From Halopseudomonas pelagia CL-AP6 (GTDB lineage Bacteria > Pseudomonadota > Gammaproteobacteria > Pseudomonadales > Pseudomonadaceae): a DNA stretch of 64,000 nucleotides. Location of the stretch: NCBI RefSeq assembly GCF_000410875.1, contig NZ_AROI01000016.1, forward strand, positions 186,001 through 250,000, read 5' to 3'. Positions 8,218 to 16,194 of the stretch are shown in pieces. The number at the start of each line of letters is the position of its first letter. Within the stretch, counting starts at the first letter, position 1. The translations under genes were made by a program, and so were the position numbers. The notes under the pieces are model-generated. The model did no database searches. It was given only the letters and a program-made list of their open reading frames with translations, and was not told the origin of the DNA.

Positions 8218-8259
8218 TGTGCACAAAATTCTTTGCAAGCAATTTTTTTGCAGTGCAAA
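8218..8259. promoter_or_regulatory. Cluster of TGC-type palindromes: candidate PhaR operators
   Basis: The 370-bp gap between phaP (ending upstream at 8023) and the DUF3141 operon (from 8394) holds three inverted repeats within 42 bp: TGTGCACA (8218-8225), TTGC-AA-GCAA (8233-8242) and TTTGCA-G-TGCAAA (8247-8259). They fit the form TTGC-N2/3-GCAA; PhaR proteins are known to bind TGC-rich inverted repeats. A weak minus-strand promoter for phaP (TTGCAA at 8233-8238, 17 bp, AACAAT at 8210-8215) would be overlapped by two of them. The rest of the gap shows no gene. Confidence 0.5.
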
Positions 8260-8265
8260 AATTTC

Positions 8266-8294
8266 TTGCCTGGAAAGAAACTATTCATTATAAA
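8266..8294 (+). promoter_or_regulatory. Candidate sigma-70 promoter of the DUF3141 operon
   Basis: TTGCCT (8266-8271), a 17-bp spacer and TATAAA (8289-8294) form a good sigma-70-like promoter about 100 bp before the start codon. The best palindrome (8247-8259) ends 6 bp upstream of the -35 element, a position suited to regulation by PhaR. This is prediction by eye only. Confidence 0.5.
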
Positions 8295-8393
8295 AAGAAT
8301 ATTCGCTGGAAAAACTGGAGATAGAACTACCGCTACTTGGTACCCAGCTCAGAAAAGCGGGCTTCTTTGAACAGGCAGACACAGGAGATAGCC

Positions 8394-10958
8394 ATGGCTC
8401 AGGAAATTTTTTTTGCAAAGCGGGAAGACAGCTTTTCCTCATTCCACGGTCTGCTTAAGCATATGAGCGATCTGTATCGCCTGCATACGCAGATTCTGCT
8501 CGACGCCATCCGCCAACGCCAAGAACATATTCTCGCCCCGCTACACGCAGGCCAGTTGCGCCAGCCCAGCGCCGCCGAATACTGGGAATACCTAATTGAT
8601 TCCGGCCAGCGCAGCCTGCTGTTCCTCGACACCCTGCGCCAGCGTGGCGACAACACCCTAGCCCATGAGCGAGAAGGCTATCCGCTCCTGCTGAAGTTCG
8701 AGCACGAGGTGCTGCTCGACGGCCTGGACCTACCCCGGCCGGCTAATTATTCCCTGCTGCGGATAATCCCCGGCGCCAACCAACCGGTCGACGACAGCCG
8801 CCAGCCGGTGATCATCGTCGATCCCCGGGGCGGCCATGGCGCCGGCATCGGAGGCTTCAAAGAGGACTCCGAAATCGGTGAAAGCTTGAGGGCCGGACAT
8901 CCCACCTATTTCATCGCCTTCAGCCACTTCCCTGCACCGGGCCAAACGCTGGTCGACATCGCCGACGCCGAGGCCCATTTCATCGAAGAGGTACGCCGCC
9001 GCCATCCGGACACTGGCAAACCGGTGATCATCGGCAACTGCCAGGCCGGCTGGGCACTGATGGGCCTAGCAGCCGCCCGCCCGGAACTGCCGGGCCTAGT
9101 GATTATAAACGGTGCACCGCTGTCATATTGGGCCGGGGTCAACGGCAACAACCCTATGCGTTACGCCGGCGGACTGCTCGGCGGCGGCTGGATGACCCGC
9201 CTGGGCAGCGACCTCGGCAACGGCCGTTTCGACGGCACCTGGCTGGTCAGCAACTTCGAGAGCCTGAATCCAGCTAACACCCACTGGGGCAAGTACTACG
9301 ACCTGTTCAGCCAAGTCGACGACGAAGCGCAGCGCTACCTCGACTTCGAGCGCTGGTGGGGTAGTCCAACCCTGCTCAACAGCGAAGAAATCGAGATGAT
9401 CGTCGATGACCTGTTCATCGGCAACCGCCTGGCCGGCAGCGCCAGACGCAGGAGCAGCGCGGTCGATTTGCGGCAGATAGAGGCGCCGGTGGTGGTGTTC
9501 TGCTCCTACGGCGACAACATTACCCCACCACAGCAGGCGCTGAACTGGATCGCCGACGTCTACCCCAGCGACCTGGCCCTTCGTAGCACCGGACGCACCA
9601 TCGTCTACCTGCGCCACGCCAGCATCGGCCACCTGGGCATCTTCGTCTCAGGCAAGGTGGCTCGCCGCGAGCACCGCGAGCTGCTCAGCGCCATCGACAC
9701 CATAAGCGCCCTGCCCGCGGGGCTATATGAACTCATCATCGATGACGCGCCCGACTCGAACGGCAGCGAGGCTGCGGGATACACAGTACATTTCGAGCGG
9801 AGGTCGATCGTCGATATCCTCGACCACGACCAGGACGGCCGCGACGACGAACGCGAGTTTGCCCTGGTCGACCGGGTCTCGGAACTCAACAGCACCCTCT
9901 ACGACTGGGTAGTACGCCCAGTGATGCGCCAACTGATCAACGAGCCCCTGGCGGAAGTCATCCGCAAAGCACATCCTTTTCATCAGCAACAGGTGCTCTG
10001 GAGCAGCCTGAATCCGCTGCTCTGGTGGTTGCCAGGCACCGCCAAACAAGTGCGCGACAACCGTCAGCAAGTGTCCGCTGCCAATCCACTGCTGGCCTGG
10101 CAGATGCTGTTCTCCAGCCTTGTCGAGGCCCAATTGGACAGCTACCGCGGCATCCGCGACGCCACCCAGGAACTGACCTTCCATGGCCTATATGGTGGCC
10201 TGAGCACTCTGACCGGCGGGCAAAAGCCGCCGAACCTGCAGGATCGCGTCGTGGAGCAGGATCAGGCGCTGGTGGTGCATCTACATAAAGCCCTGCCCCA
10301 TGGCGGCAAGCTGGAAGCGTTGGCGCGCATCATGTTTCTGCTCGGACGCATCAGCAGCAAGATCAGCAAAGAGCGGATCGAACGCCTCATTCAACAAAGC
10401 CGCAGCCTGTTACAGCAGTTCTCCCTTGATCCAACCACCCTGCGCGATACCATCCGCCTGCAGGGGCTGCTGGTCTTTGCCCACCCTGAGGAGAGCCTGA
10501 GCAGCCTGCCGCAGCTGCTAACCACTGCGGATGAACGCCAGCAGGTATTAGATAGCGCCCTTCATTTAGTCCCGGAGCTGCAGACCTCCGAAGGTGATCT
10601 GGGCACATTTTGGCTCGAACTGCACCAGTTGCTCGAACGCCCCCTACCCGATTTCGTCCTGGCCGAAGCCCCCGTTGAGGCCTCCGTCAAGACGCAGACG
10701 CAGGCCGTAGCCCCTCCCCATTCGCCAGCACCGACCAGCACCGACAGTGTCAGCGCCGCCAAAGCTGCCAAGGCGCCCAAGGTAACTACCGCTCCAGTAG
10801 CGCCGCCAGCGACAACACCCCATGCTGCCAAGGCAGCGGGCACAACCAGAGCCAAACCGGCGGCGTCCAAGGTCAAGACCAAAAGCAAGGCAGATAACCC
10901 CCTGCAGACCAAGCCAGCCCCAGTCAAAAAGCCGGGCAAGAAAGGCGAGACGGAATGA
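8394..10958 (+). CDS. DUF3141 PHA-synthase-like alpha/beta hydrolase with histone-like C-terminal tail
   Basis: An 854-residue cytoplasmic protein of the DUF3141 family. Its core resembles PHA synthases: IIGNCQAGW places Cys216 at the nucleophile elbow, YGDNITPP gives Asp374, and ASIGHLGIF gives His413, the same order as the Cys/Asp/His triad of PhaC. The region to about residue 760 is helical and unrecognised. The last ~100 residues are Ala/Pro/Lys/Thr-rich and low in complexity, resembling the histone-H1-like tail of the granule protein PhaF. The start at 8394 has AGGAGA 6 bp upstream. It is the first gene of a four-gene operon with 4-bp ATGA overlaps. It may synthesise, hydrolyse or thiolyse PHA or its oligomers; the activity is unknown. 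Confidence 0.75.
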   Translation: MAQEIFFAKREDSFSSFHGLLKHMSDLYRLHTQILLDAIRQRQEHILAPLHAGQLRQPSAAEYWEYLIDSGQRSLLFLDTLRQRGDNTLAHEREGYPLLLKFEHEVLLDGLDLPRPANYSLLRIIPGANQPVDDSRQPVIIVDPRGGHGAGIGGFKEDSEIGESLRAGHPTYFIAFSHFPAPGQTLVDIADAEAHFIEEVRRRHPDTGKPVIIGNCQAGWALMGLAAARPELPGLVIINGAPLSYWAGVNGNNPMRYAGGLLGGGWMTRLGSDLGNGRFDGTWLVSNFESLNPANTHWGKYYDLFSQVDDEAQRYLDFERWWGSPTLLNSEEIEMIVDDLFIGNRLAGSARRRSSAVDLRQIEAPVVVFCSYGDNITPPQQALNWIADVYPSDLALRSTGRTIVYLRHASIGHLGIFVSGKVARREHRELLSAIDTISALPAGLYELIIDDAPDSNGSEAAGYTVHFERRSIVDILDHDQDGRDDEREFALVDRVSELNSTLYDWVVRPVMRQLINEPLAEVIRKAHPFHQQQVLWSSLNPLLWWLPGTAKQVRDNRQQVSAANPLLAWQMLFSSLVEAQLDSYRGIRDATQELTFHGLYGGLSTLTGGQKPPNLQDRVVEQDQALVVHLHKALPHGGKLEALARIMFLLGRISSKISKERIERLIQQSRSLLQQFSLDPTTLRDTIRLQGLLVFAHPEESLSSLPQLLTTADERQQVLDSALHLVPELQTSEGDLGTFWLELHQLLERPLPDFVLAEAPVEASVKTQTQAVAPPHSPAPTSTDSVSAAKAAKAPKVTTAPVAPPATTPHAAKAAGTTRAKPAASKVKTKSKADNPLQTKPAPVKKPGKKGETE

Positions 10959-11893
10959 ACCAGGATCATTACCAGGGCTTGCTAATGCGTTGCGCTGGCC
11001 TCGCCCCGGTGCCTACTGCTGTGGTTCACCCCTGCGAGCCCCGCGCCCTGCAGGGTGTGCTGGACGCCGAGGAGGCAGGGCTGATCACGCCGATCCTGAT
11101 CGGCCCGCGGCGCAAGATCGAAGCTACCGCCGCCGCAGTTGGCCTGGATATCAGCCGGTTGCCACTGGAAGCCGTGGAGCACAGCCATGCTGCGGCCGCC
11201 AGGGGCGTCGAACTGGTGCGCGAAGGGCGCGCCGAACTGCTGATGAAAGGCAGCCTGCATACCGATGAACTGCTGCAGGCGGTTACCGCGCGCAACACCG
11301 GTCTACGCACGGCACGACGCCTCAGCCATGTGTACGCAATGAACGTGCCGAGTTATCACAAGCCGCTATTCGTCACCGATGCGGCGGTGAACATCTTTCC
11401 CAGCCTGGATGACAAGGCTGATATCTGCCGCAATGCCATCGATTTGCTACATGTGCTTGGCATCGAGCGGCCCAAGCTGGCGCTGCTGTCCGCAGTGGAA
11501 ACCGTCACCGCCAAGCTGCCCTCGACCCTGGAGGCGGCGGCGCTGGTGGTCATGGCGCTACGCGGGCAGATCGAGGGCGGGCTACTTGATGGCCCGCTGG
11601 CCTTCGACAATGCCATCAATGCCGAGGCCGCGCGGGTCAAGGGCATACGCTCGGAAGTCGCCGGCGACCCGGACATCCTGCTGGCCCCGGACCTGGAAGC
11701 TGGCAATATCCTCGCCAAGCAACTGATCTACCTGGCAGGTGCCGAGGCTGCCGGCATCGTCCTCGGCGCCCGGGTGCCAATCATCCTCACCAGCCGCGCC
11801 GACGGGCCTCGGGTGCGTATCGCCAGTTGCGCCCTCGGCGTGCTGTTGGCCGAAGCACGGCGAATGGCGCTAGCGGCGCAGGCGCTGGCATGA
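10955..11893 (+). CDS. Phosphate acetyl/butyryltransferase (phosphotransacylase) family enzyme
   Basis: A 312-residue PTA_PTB-fold protein that would interconvert acyl-CoA plus phosphate with acyl phosphate plus CoA. Seen: GLITPILIGP near residue 45, LLMKGSLHTDELL, a conserved block ending LLDGPLAFDNAIN, and GDPDILLAPDLEAGNILAKQLIYLAGAEAAGIVLGARVPIILTSRAD, which form the family core. The length and absence of an N-terminal regulatory domain match Ptb-type and enoyl-CoA hydratase/PTA-type enzymes rather than long housekeeping Pta. It starts inside the stop of the DUF3141 gene and ends inside the start of the kinase gene, so the three are translationally coupled. Acyl chain specificity (acetyl, propionyl, butyryl or 3-hydroxybutyryl) cannot be read from sequence. 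Confidence 0.85.
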   Translation: MNQDHYQGLLMRCAGLAPVPTAVVHPCEPRALQGVLDAEEAGLITPILIGPRRKIEATAAAVGLDISRLPLEAVEHSHAAAARGVELVREGRAELLMKGSLHTDELLQAVTARNTGLRTARRLSHVYAMNVPSYHKPLFVTDAAVNIFPSLDDKADICRNAIDLLHVLGIERPKLALLSAVETVTAKLPSTLEAAALVVMALRGQIEGGLLDGPLAFDNAINAEAARVKGIRSEVAGDPDILLAPDLEAGNILAKQLIYLAGAEAAGIVLGARVPIILTSRADGPRVRIASCALGVLLAEARRMALAAQALA

Positions 11894-13098
11894 GTTCAAG
11901 GCAGGACGAGTTAATCATCACTGTCAATACCGGCTCGTCGAGCGTCAAGACCGGCCTGTTCGTCGGCCGGCGCGGCGAACACAGCCCGCAGCTACTGGCT
12001 CGCGGCAAACTGGATGGCATCGGCGTACAGCCGCGGCTGAAGGTCATCCGTGCCGATGGCAGCGGCGTGCAGGACAGGTCCTTCAGCCTAAGCCAAGTAG
12101 GCGATCTGCAAAGCGCGTTCCTGCAGGTTTACCAGGCCCTTTGCGCGAGCGTTGATGGTCGGCAGCCGACGTTAATCGGGCATCGGGTGGTGCACGGCGG
12201 CACGGCATTCTGCGCCCCGGTCGCCATCGACCAGTGCGTGTTGAAGCAGTTGCGCCAACTGGAACCGCTGGCGCCGCTGCACCAGCCGCACAATCTGGCG
12301 GCGATTCAGATGCTACTCGACAGCCAGCCGGACCTGCCCCAGATCGCCTGTTTCGACACTGCCTTTCATGCCGGGCGCAGCCCGCTCAGCCAACTGTTCG
12401 GCCTGCCCTACGCCCTTTACCAGCAGGGCATCCGCCGCTACGGCTTCCATGGTCTGTCGTTCGAATATGTCAGCCAGCGTCTGGCCAAGCTGGCGCCAGC
12501 GGTCGCGGGCGGCAAGCTGGTGGTCGCCCATCTGGGCAATGGCTCCAGCCTGTGCGCCCTCGACGGCGGCAAGAGCATCGAGGTGACTACCGGCTTCAGC
12601 GCCCTGGACGGCCTGCCCATGGGTAGTCGCTGTGGCGCGCTGGACCCCGGCGTGCTGCTGCATCTGCTCGATCGCGGTGAAGATGCGCGCAGCCTGGAAA
12701 CACTGCTCTACCGCCAATCCGGCCTGCTCGGTCTCTCTGGGGTGAGCAGCGACATGCGCGAACTTCGCGCCAGCACCAAGCCGCGGGCACGGATGGCAGT
12801 GGACTATTTCGCCTATCGCATTGTTCAGGAGGTCGGTCGCCTGGCCGCCAGCCTCGGCGGCCTGGACGCCCTGGTGTTCACCGCCGGCATCGGCGAGAAA
12901 GATGCCGAACTGCGCGCCCAGGTGGTCCAGCGTTTGGCGCCGCTTTTCGGGCTGGCATTGGACGATGATGCCAACCGCCGGCATGCAACCCGCATTGAAG
13001 CCAGACACAGCGCCCGGCTGATCTTTGTTATTAGCACCGACGAGGAAAGCATGATCGCCCGTCACACCTGGCGCCTTCATCGGGAGAGAAATACATGA
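11890..13098 (+). CDS. ackA: Acetate kinase family acyl-phosphate kinase
   Basis: A 402-residue kinase that converts acyl phosphate plus ADP to carboxylate plus ATP, and the reverse. Motifs of the ASKHA-fold acetokinase family are complete: NTGSSSVK (residues about 13-20), HRVVHGG, CFDTAFH, RYGFHGLSFEYV, LGNGSSLCA, DGLPMGSRCGALDPG and VFTAGIGEKDAELR. The start at 11890 (MSSRQDELI) overlaps the previous stop by ATGA; the longer in-frame upstream extension encodes no conserved sequence and is rejected. With the upstream phosphotransacylase it forms a substrate-level phosphorylation pair. It could act on propionate or butyrate as well as acetate. Confidence 0.88.
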   Translation: MSSRQDELIITVNTGSSSVKTGLFVGRRGEHSPQLLARGKLDGIGVQPRLKVIRADGSGVQDRSFSLSQVGDLQSAFLQVYQALCASVDGRQPTLIGHRVVHGGTAFCAPVAIDQCVLKQLRQLEPLAPLHQPHNLAAIQMLLDSQPDLPQIACFDTAFHAGRSPLSQLFGLPYALYQQGIRRYGFHGLSFEYVSQRLAKLAPAVAGGKLVVAHLGNGSSLCALDGGKSIEVTTGFSALDGLPMGSRCGALDPGVLLHLLDRGEDARSLETLLYRQSGLLGLSGVSSDMRELRASTKPRARMAVDYFAYRIVQEVGRLAASLGGLDALVFTAGIGEKDAELRAQVVQRLAPLFGLALDDDANRRHATRIEARHSARLIFVISTDEESMIARHTWRLHRERNT

Positions 13099-13877
13099 CC
13101 AATTACCCGCAGACCCTGTCTCTGGCGGGTAAGCGCGGCCTGGTAGTCGGCATCGCCAACGTCGAGTCGATCGCCTGGGGTTGCGCCCGAGCACTACACG
13201 ACTTGGGCGCCGAGCTGGCGATTACCTGGTTAAACGACAAAGCCAGAGTGCACGTCGAACCGTTGGCCAACCAACTGCAGGCCAGCCTAAAGATGCCGCT
13301 GGATGTCAGCCGCGACGGCGATCTGGAGCGGTTGTTCGAGTGTATCCAACAGCAGTGGGAGCGGCTCGACTTCATCGTCCACTCCCTGGCCAGCGCGCCC
13401 AAGGATGAGCTGCGTGGCCGGCTGGTGGACAGTTCCAGCGCCGGCTTCCTGCAGGCCATGGACGTATCCTGCCACTCCTTCATGCGCATGGCGCGGCTGG
13501 CCGAGCCAATGATGAACAACGGCGGCTGTTTAGTCACCATGAGCTATCAGGGCGCCAACAATGCCGTCGAAGGCTACGCCCTGATGGGGCCGATCAAGGC
13601 CGCGCTGGAATCCAGCGTGCGCTACCTGGCCAGCGAACTGGGGCCACAGGGCATCCGCGTGCACGCGATCTCTCCGGGCCCGATGCCGACCCGGGCAGCT
13701 TCGGGACTAAGAGACTTCGACAAGCTAGTGGACCAGGCCATCGCCCATTCGCCACTGCGCCGGCTGGTCACTCTGGAAGAGGTCGGCGGGCTTTGCGCCT
13801 GGCTAGTCAGCGATGCCAGCCGCGGCCAGACCGGCGGCGTCCATTTCGTCGACGGCGGGCTGAACATCCTCGGCTAG
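13095..13877 (+). CDS. fabI: FabI-like enoyl reductase (SDR fold)
   Basis: A 260-residue short-chain dehydrogenase of the FabI type. Seen: LAGKRGLVVGIANVESIAWGCARAL at the nucleotide-binding end, HSLASAPKDELRG, the catalytic Tyr-x6-Lys in GYALMGPIK, LGPQGIRVHAISPGPMPTRAA and a C-terminal FVDGGLNILG. FabI reduces trans-2-enoyl-ACP with NADH in fatty acid synthesis; family members can also accept enoyl-CoA. Divergence in the N-terminal motif and its place as last gene of a PHA-linked operon suggest a specialised paralogue rather than the housekeeping copy. It overlaps the kinase stop by ATGA and the convergent araC gene by 4 bp. Confidence 0.82.
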   Translation: MTNYPQTLSLAGKRGLVVGIANVESIAWGCARALHDLGAELAITWLNDKARVHVEPLANQLQASLKMPLDVSRDGDLERLFECIQQQWERLDFIVHSLASAPKDELRGRLVDSSSAGFLQAMDVSCHSFMRMARLAEPMMNNGGCLVTMSYQGANNAVEGYALMGPIKAALESSVRYLASELGPQGIRVHAISPGPMPTRAASGLRDFDKLVDQAIAHSPLRRLVTLEEVGGLCAWLVSDASRGQTGGVHFVDGGLNILG

Positions 13878-15064
13878 CTATGACGCCTTCCCAGAACCCC
13901 GCGCTGGAGGCCGGAGCGCTGACGATTCTCTACACCATATAGGTGGTGTTCCGCAGCATGGGGCGTCGTTAAGAGCCCAGCGTGATCGTTTCGGGTTTCA
14001 GCAGCATCGGCCTGATCGTCTGCCTGCTGAGCCGCGCCTGAAGAAAGCCACGGAGTCTCCTCCCGCTGGCTGGCCCTATAGCGCCCCGGAGGCACGCCGA
14101 ACCAACGCAGGCAGGCCTTGTGGAAACTGCTCTGCTCGAGGAAACCGAGCGCCTCGGCCACCTGCGCCAGGCTGCAGGGCGAATGGCACAGGTAATAGTC
14201 GGCCAGATGACGGCGCACGTCGCTGAGCACCTCCTTATATTGCATACCTTCGCGCTCCAGCCCCCGTTGCAGAGTGCGCTTGCTGATGCACAGCGAGTTC
14301 GCCACCGCCTCCATGTCGCACCGGCCCCGCCCCAGATTCTCGACCAGCAGGGCACGCACTTGGGCGACCAGGGAGCTGCCGCACAACAAGCTGAGGTGGA
14401 TCTCGGCAAAGCTCTCATGGATCATTGCCAGCGTGTCATTAGCCGTGCTCAGCGGCGCCCGCAGCTCCTGCCGATCGAACAGGATGCTAGTCTGGTTTGC
14501 GCCGAACCGCAGCGGGCAATCGAACAGGCGTTGATGCTCGGTAATGTCCTGCGGCTCAGGATAGTCGAACTCGATGGCCAACGGCTGGGGTAGTTTGCCG
14601 CCGGTCAGCCAGCGGCAGAAGCCCAGCAATGACGCGATCACGGCATCCCGGTATTGCCTTGGCATGGGCATAGCAGACTCTGGGCATTCTATGGCAACCA
14701 GACGCTGGCCTTCAGGTTCTAACGTAAAAAAGACGGTAGACCCGGTGCTTAGCAACGGCACGAAATGCACCAGACGTTCCAGCGCACCTTTCAGATTCGA
14801 ACTGGACATCATCACGTAACCGACCAGATGAAAGCTGCCGGGCAAGAAATGCGCGTAGGCCTTCAGCCCGATGTCTGGATTGCCAGACTCGATAACCGCC
14901 AACTCCAACAACCTATAGACGACCTTGCGTTTCAAGCAAGCATCGGCCTGCTTCAACTGCTTGATATCCAAGCCGGCTTCGCGGCATAGGCGAACCGTAT
15001 CCAGGCCTTCCGCCAGGAATGTGTTAACTAGAAGCTCGGCAAAACCGGTGCTTATCCTGTACAT
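13874..15064 (-). CDS. AraC-family transcriptional regulator with an extended C-terminus
   Basis: A 396-residue regulator. Residues 15-200 form the arabinose_bd-type domain of OruR-like AraC proteins (SFHLVGYVMMSSSNLKGALERLVHFVPLL). Residues 235-330 hold two helix-turn-helix motifs (MEAVANSLCISKRTLQRGLEREG and LAQVAEALGFLEQSSFHKACLRWFGVPPGRYR). Relatives usually end near residue 340; here a Gln/Asp/His/Arg-rich tail of about 65 residues continues to the stop, which overlaps the convergent fabI stop by 4 bp. The tail may come from loss of the original stop codon. It is divergent from phaB, across a gap holding an ANR-type box, and likely controls phaBC or the fabI operon. The effector is unknown. 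Confidence 0.82.
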   Translation of the reverse strand: MYRISTGFAELLVNTFLAEGLDTVRLCREAGLDIKQLKQADACLKRKVVYRLLELAVIESGNPDIGLKAYAHFLPGSFHLVGYVMMSSSNLKGALERLVHFVPLLSTGSTVFFTLEPEGQRLVAIECPESAMPMPRQYRDAVIASLLGFCRWLTGGKLPQPLAIEFDYPEPQDITEHQRLFDCPLRFGANQTSILFDRQELRAPLSTANDTLAMIHESFAEIHLSLLCGSSLVAQVRALLVENLGRGRCDMEAVANSLCISKRTLQRGLEREGMQYKEVLSDVRRHLADYYLCHSPCSLAQVAEALGFLEQSSFHKACLRWFGVPPGRYRASQREETPWLSSGAAQQADDQADAAETRNDHAGLLTTPHAAEHHLYGVENRQRSGLQRGVLGRRHS

Positions 15065-15146
15065 GACATTCTCAACAAACTAGGAGAGAGTTATGCGGTC
15101 GCTTACGCAACCACATAACCCCATATTAGACGCCTCGCGCCCAGTT

Positions 15147-15166
15147 CTGTTGATCCAGATCAACAG
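15147..15166. promoter_or_regulatory. Perfect ANR/FNR-type box in the araC-phaB gap
   Basis: TTGAT-CCAG-ATCAA (15150-15163) matches the FNR/ANR/DNR consensus TTGAT-N4-ATCAA in all ten specified positions and extends to a 20-bp palindrome with 8-bp arms. Placing its centre at -41.5 for phaB puts a TTATGT -10-like element at 15186-15191; in the other direction it puts TAATAT (15123-15128) at the -10 of araC. Either or both genes could be activated when oxygen is low. The rest of the 246-bp gap contains no gene. Confidence 0.72.
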
Positions 15167-15310
15167 AAACTTGCTGCACTCCCGCTTATGTCAAAAAACG
15201 CCAAGAATGGCGTACAAAGACAACGCAGAGTCGCTCAAGAACATTCCCCCACTGAGTGCCCCGCCGTATGGTATTCAGCAACGAATTCAAAGCTTCATTG
15301 AGGATCCAAC

Positions 15311-16057
15311 ATGGATGTTACGAACCGCATCGCATTGGTAACCGGTGGCATGGGTGGCATCGGCACGGCCATTAGCCAGCGCCTGCACAAGGCTGGCTTC
15401 ACCGTGATCGTCACCTGCACCCCCCACTCCAGCCGCAAGAACGCCTGGATTGCCCAGCAATTCGAACTCGGCTACTCCTTCCACTGCGTCGAGTGCGACA
15501 TTGCCGACTGGGAAGGCACCCGCCAGAGCTTCGAGCTGATACGCGAGAGCATCGGCCCCATCGACGTTCTGGTCAACAACGCAGGTATCACCCGCGACGC
15601 CACATTCCGCAAGTTGACCCCAGAAGACTGGAATGCAGTGATCACCACCAACCTAAGCGGTCTGTTCAACACCACCAAACAGGTAATCGACAGCATGCTG
15701 GCCAAGGGCTGGGGGCGGATCATCAATATTTCCTCGATCAATGGCCAGCGCGGCCAGTTCGGCCAAACCAACTACTCCGCAGCCAAGGCCGGGATTCACG
15801 GTTTCACCATGGCCCTGGCGCGAGAAGTAAGTGGCAAGGGGCTGACCGTGAATACCGTTTCCCCCGGCTACATCAAGACCGACATGACTGCGGCCATCCG
15901 CCCAGACATCCTCGAAGGCATGATCGCCGACATTCCCGTTGGTCGCCTTGGTCAGCCGGAAGAAATCGCCTCCATCGTCGCCTGGCTGGCTGCGGAGGAT
16001 TCCGCCTATGCTACCGGCGCAGACTTCTCGGTGAACGGCGGCATGAACATGCAGTAA
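15311..16057 (+). CDS. phaB: Acetoacetyl-CoA reductase PhaB
   Basis: A 248-residue SDR enzyme that reduces acetoacetyl-CoA to (R)-3-hydroxybutyryl-CoA with NADPH, the monomer step of PHB synthesis. The nucleotide site is TGGMGGIG (residues 11-18), NNAG is present, and the catalytic set is Ser141/142, Tyr155 and Lys159 in NISSINGQRGQFGQTNYSAAKAG, a stretch nearly identical to Cupriavidus PhaB as I remember it. The end, TGADFSVNGGMNMQ, also fits. It differs from FabG in the GQRGQFGQTNYS block. phaC follows 137 bp downstream, and an ANR-type box lies about 150 bp upstream. No thiolase gene is adjacent, so acetoacetyl-CoA must come from elsewhere. Confidence 0.93.
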   Translation: MDVTNRIALVTGGMGGIGTAISQRLHKAGFTVIVTCTPHSSRKNAWIAQQFELGYSFHCVECDIADWEGTRQSFELIRESIGPIDVLVNNAGITRDATFRKLTPEDWNAVITTNLSGLFNTTKQVIDSMLAKGWGRIINISSINGQRGQFGQTNYSAAKAGIHGFTMALAREVSGKGLTVNTVSPGYIKTDMTAAIRPDILEGMIADIPVGRLGQPEEIASIVAWLAAEDSAYATGADFSVNGGMNMQ

Positions 16058-16194
16058 TACCGCGACGCCAGGGCATGCTTCCCGCCTCGTACCTCAGCGG
16101 CGCGATAGACATGTCACGCCGCGCTTGCTGCATCGTGCTCTTTAGTAGGAGCTCGTTTGCGTTTCTTACAGAACTCATTCCGCGGATCGAATCT

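Noticed and set aside
12313-13194. A 293-residue minus-strand frame across ackA and fabI
   Set aside because: Shadow frame with no domain, opposite two well-supported and coupled genes.
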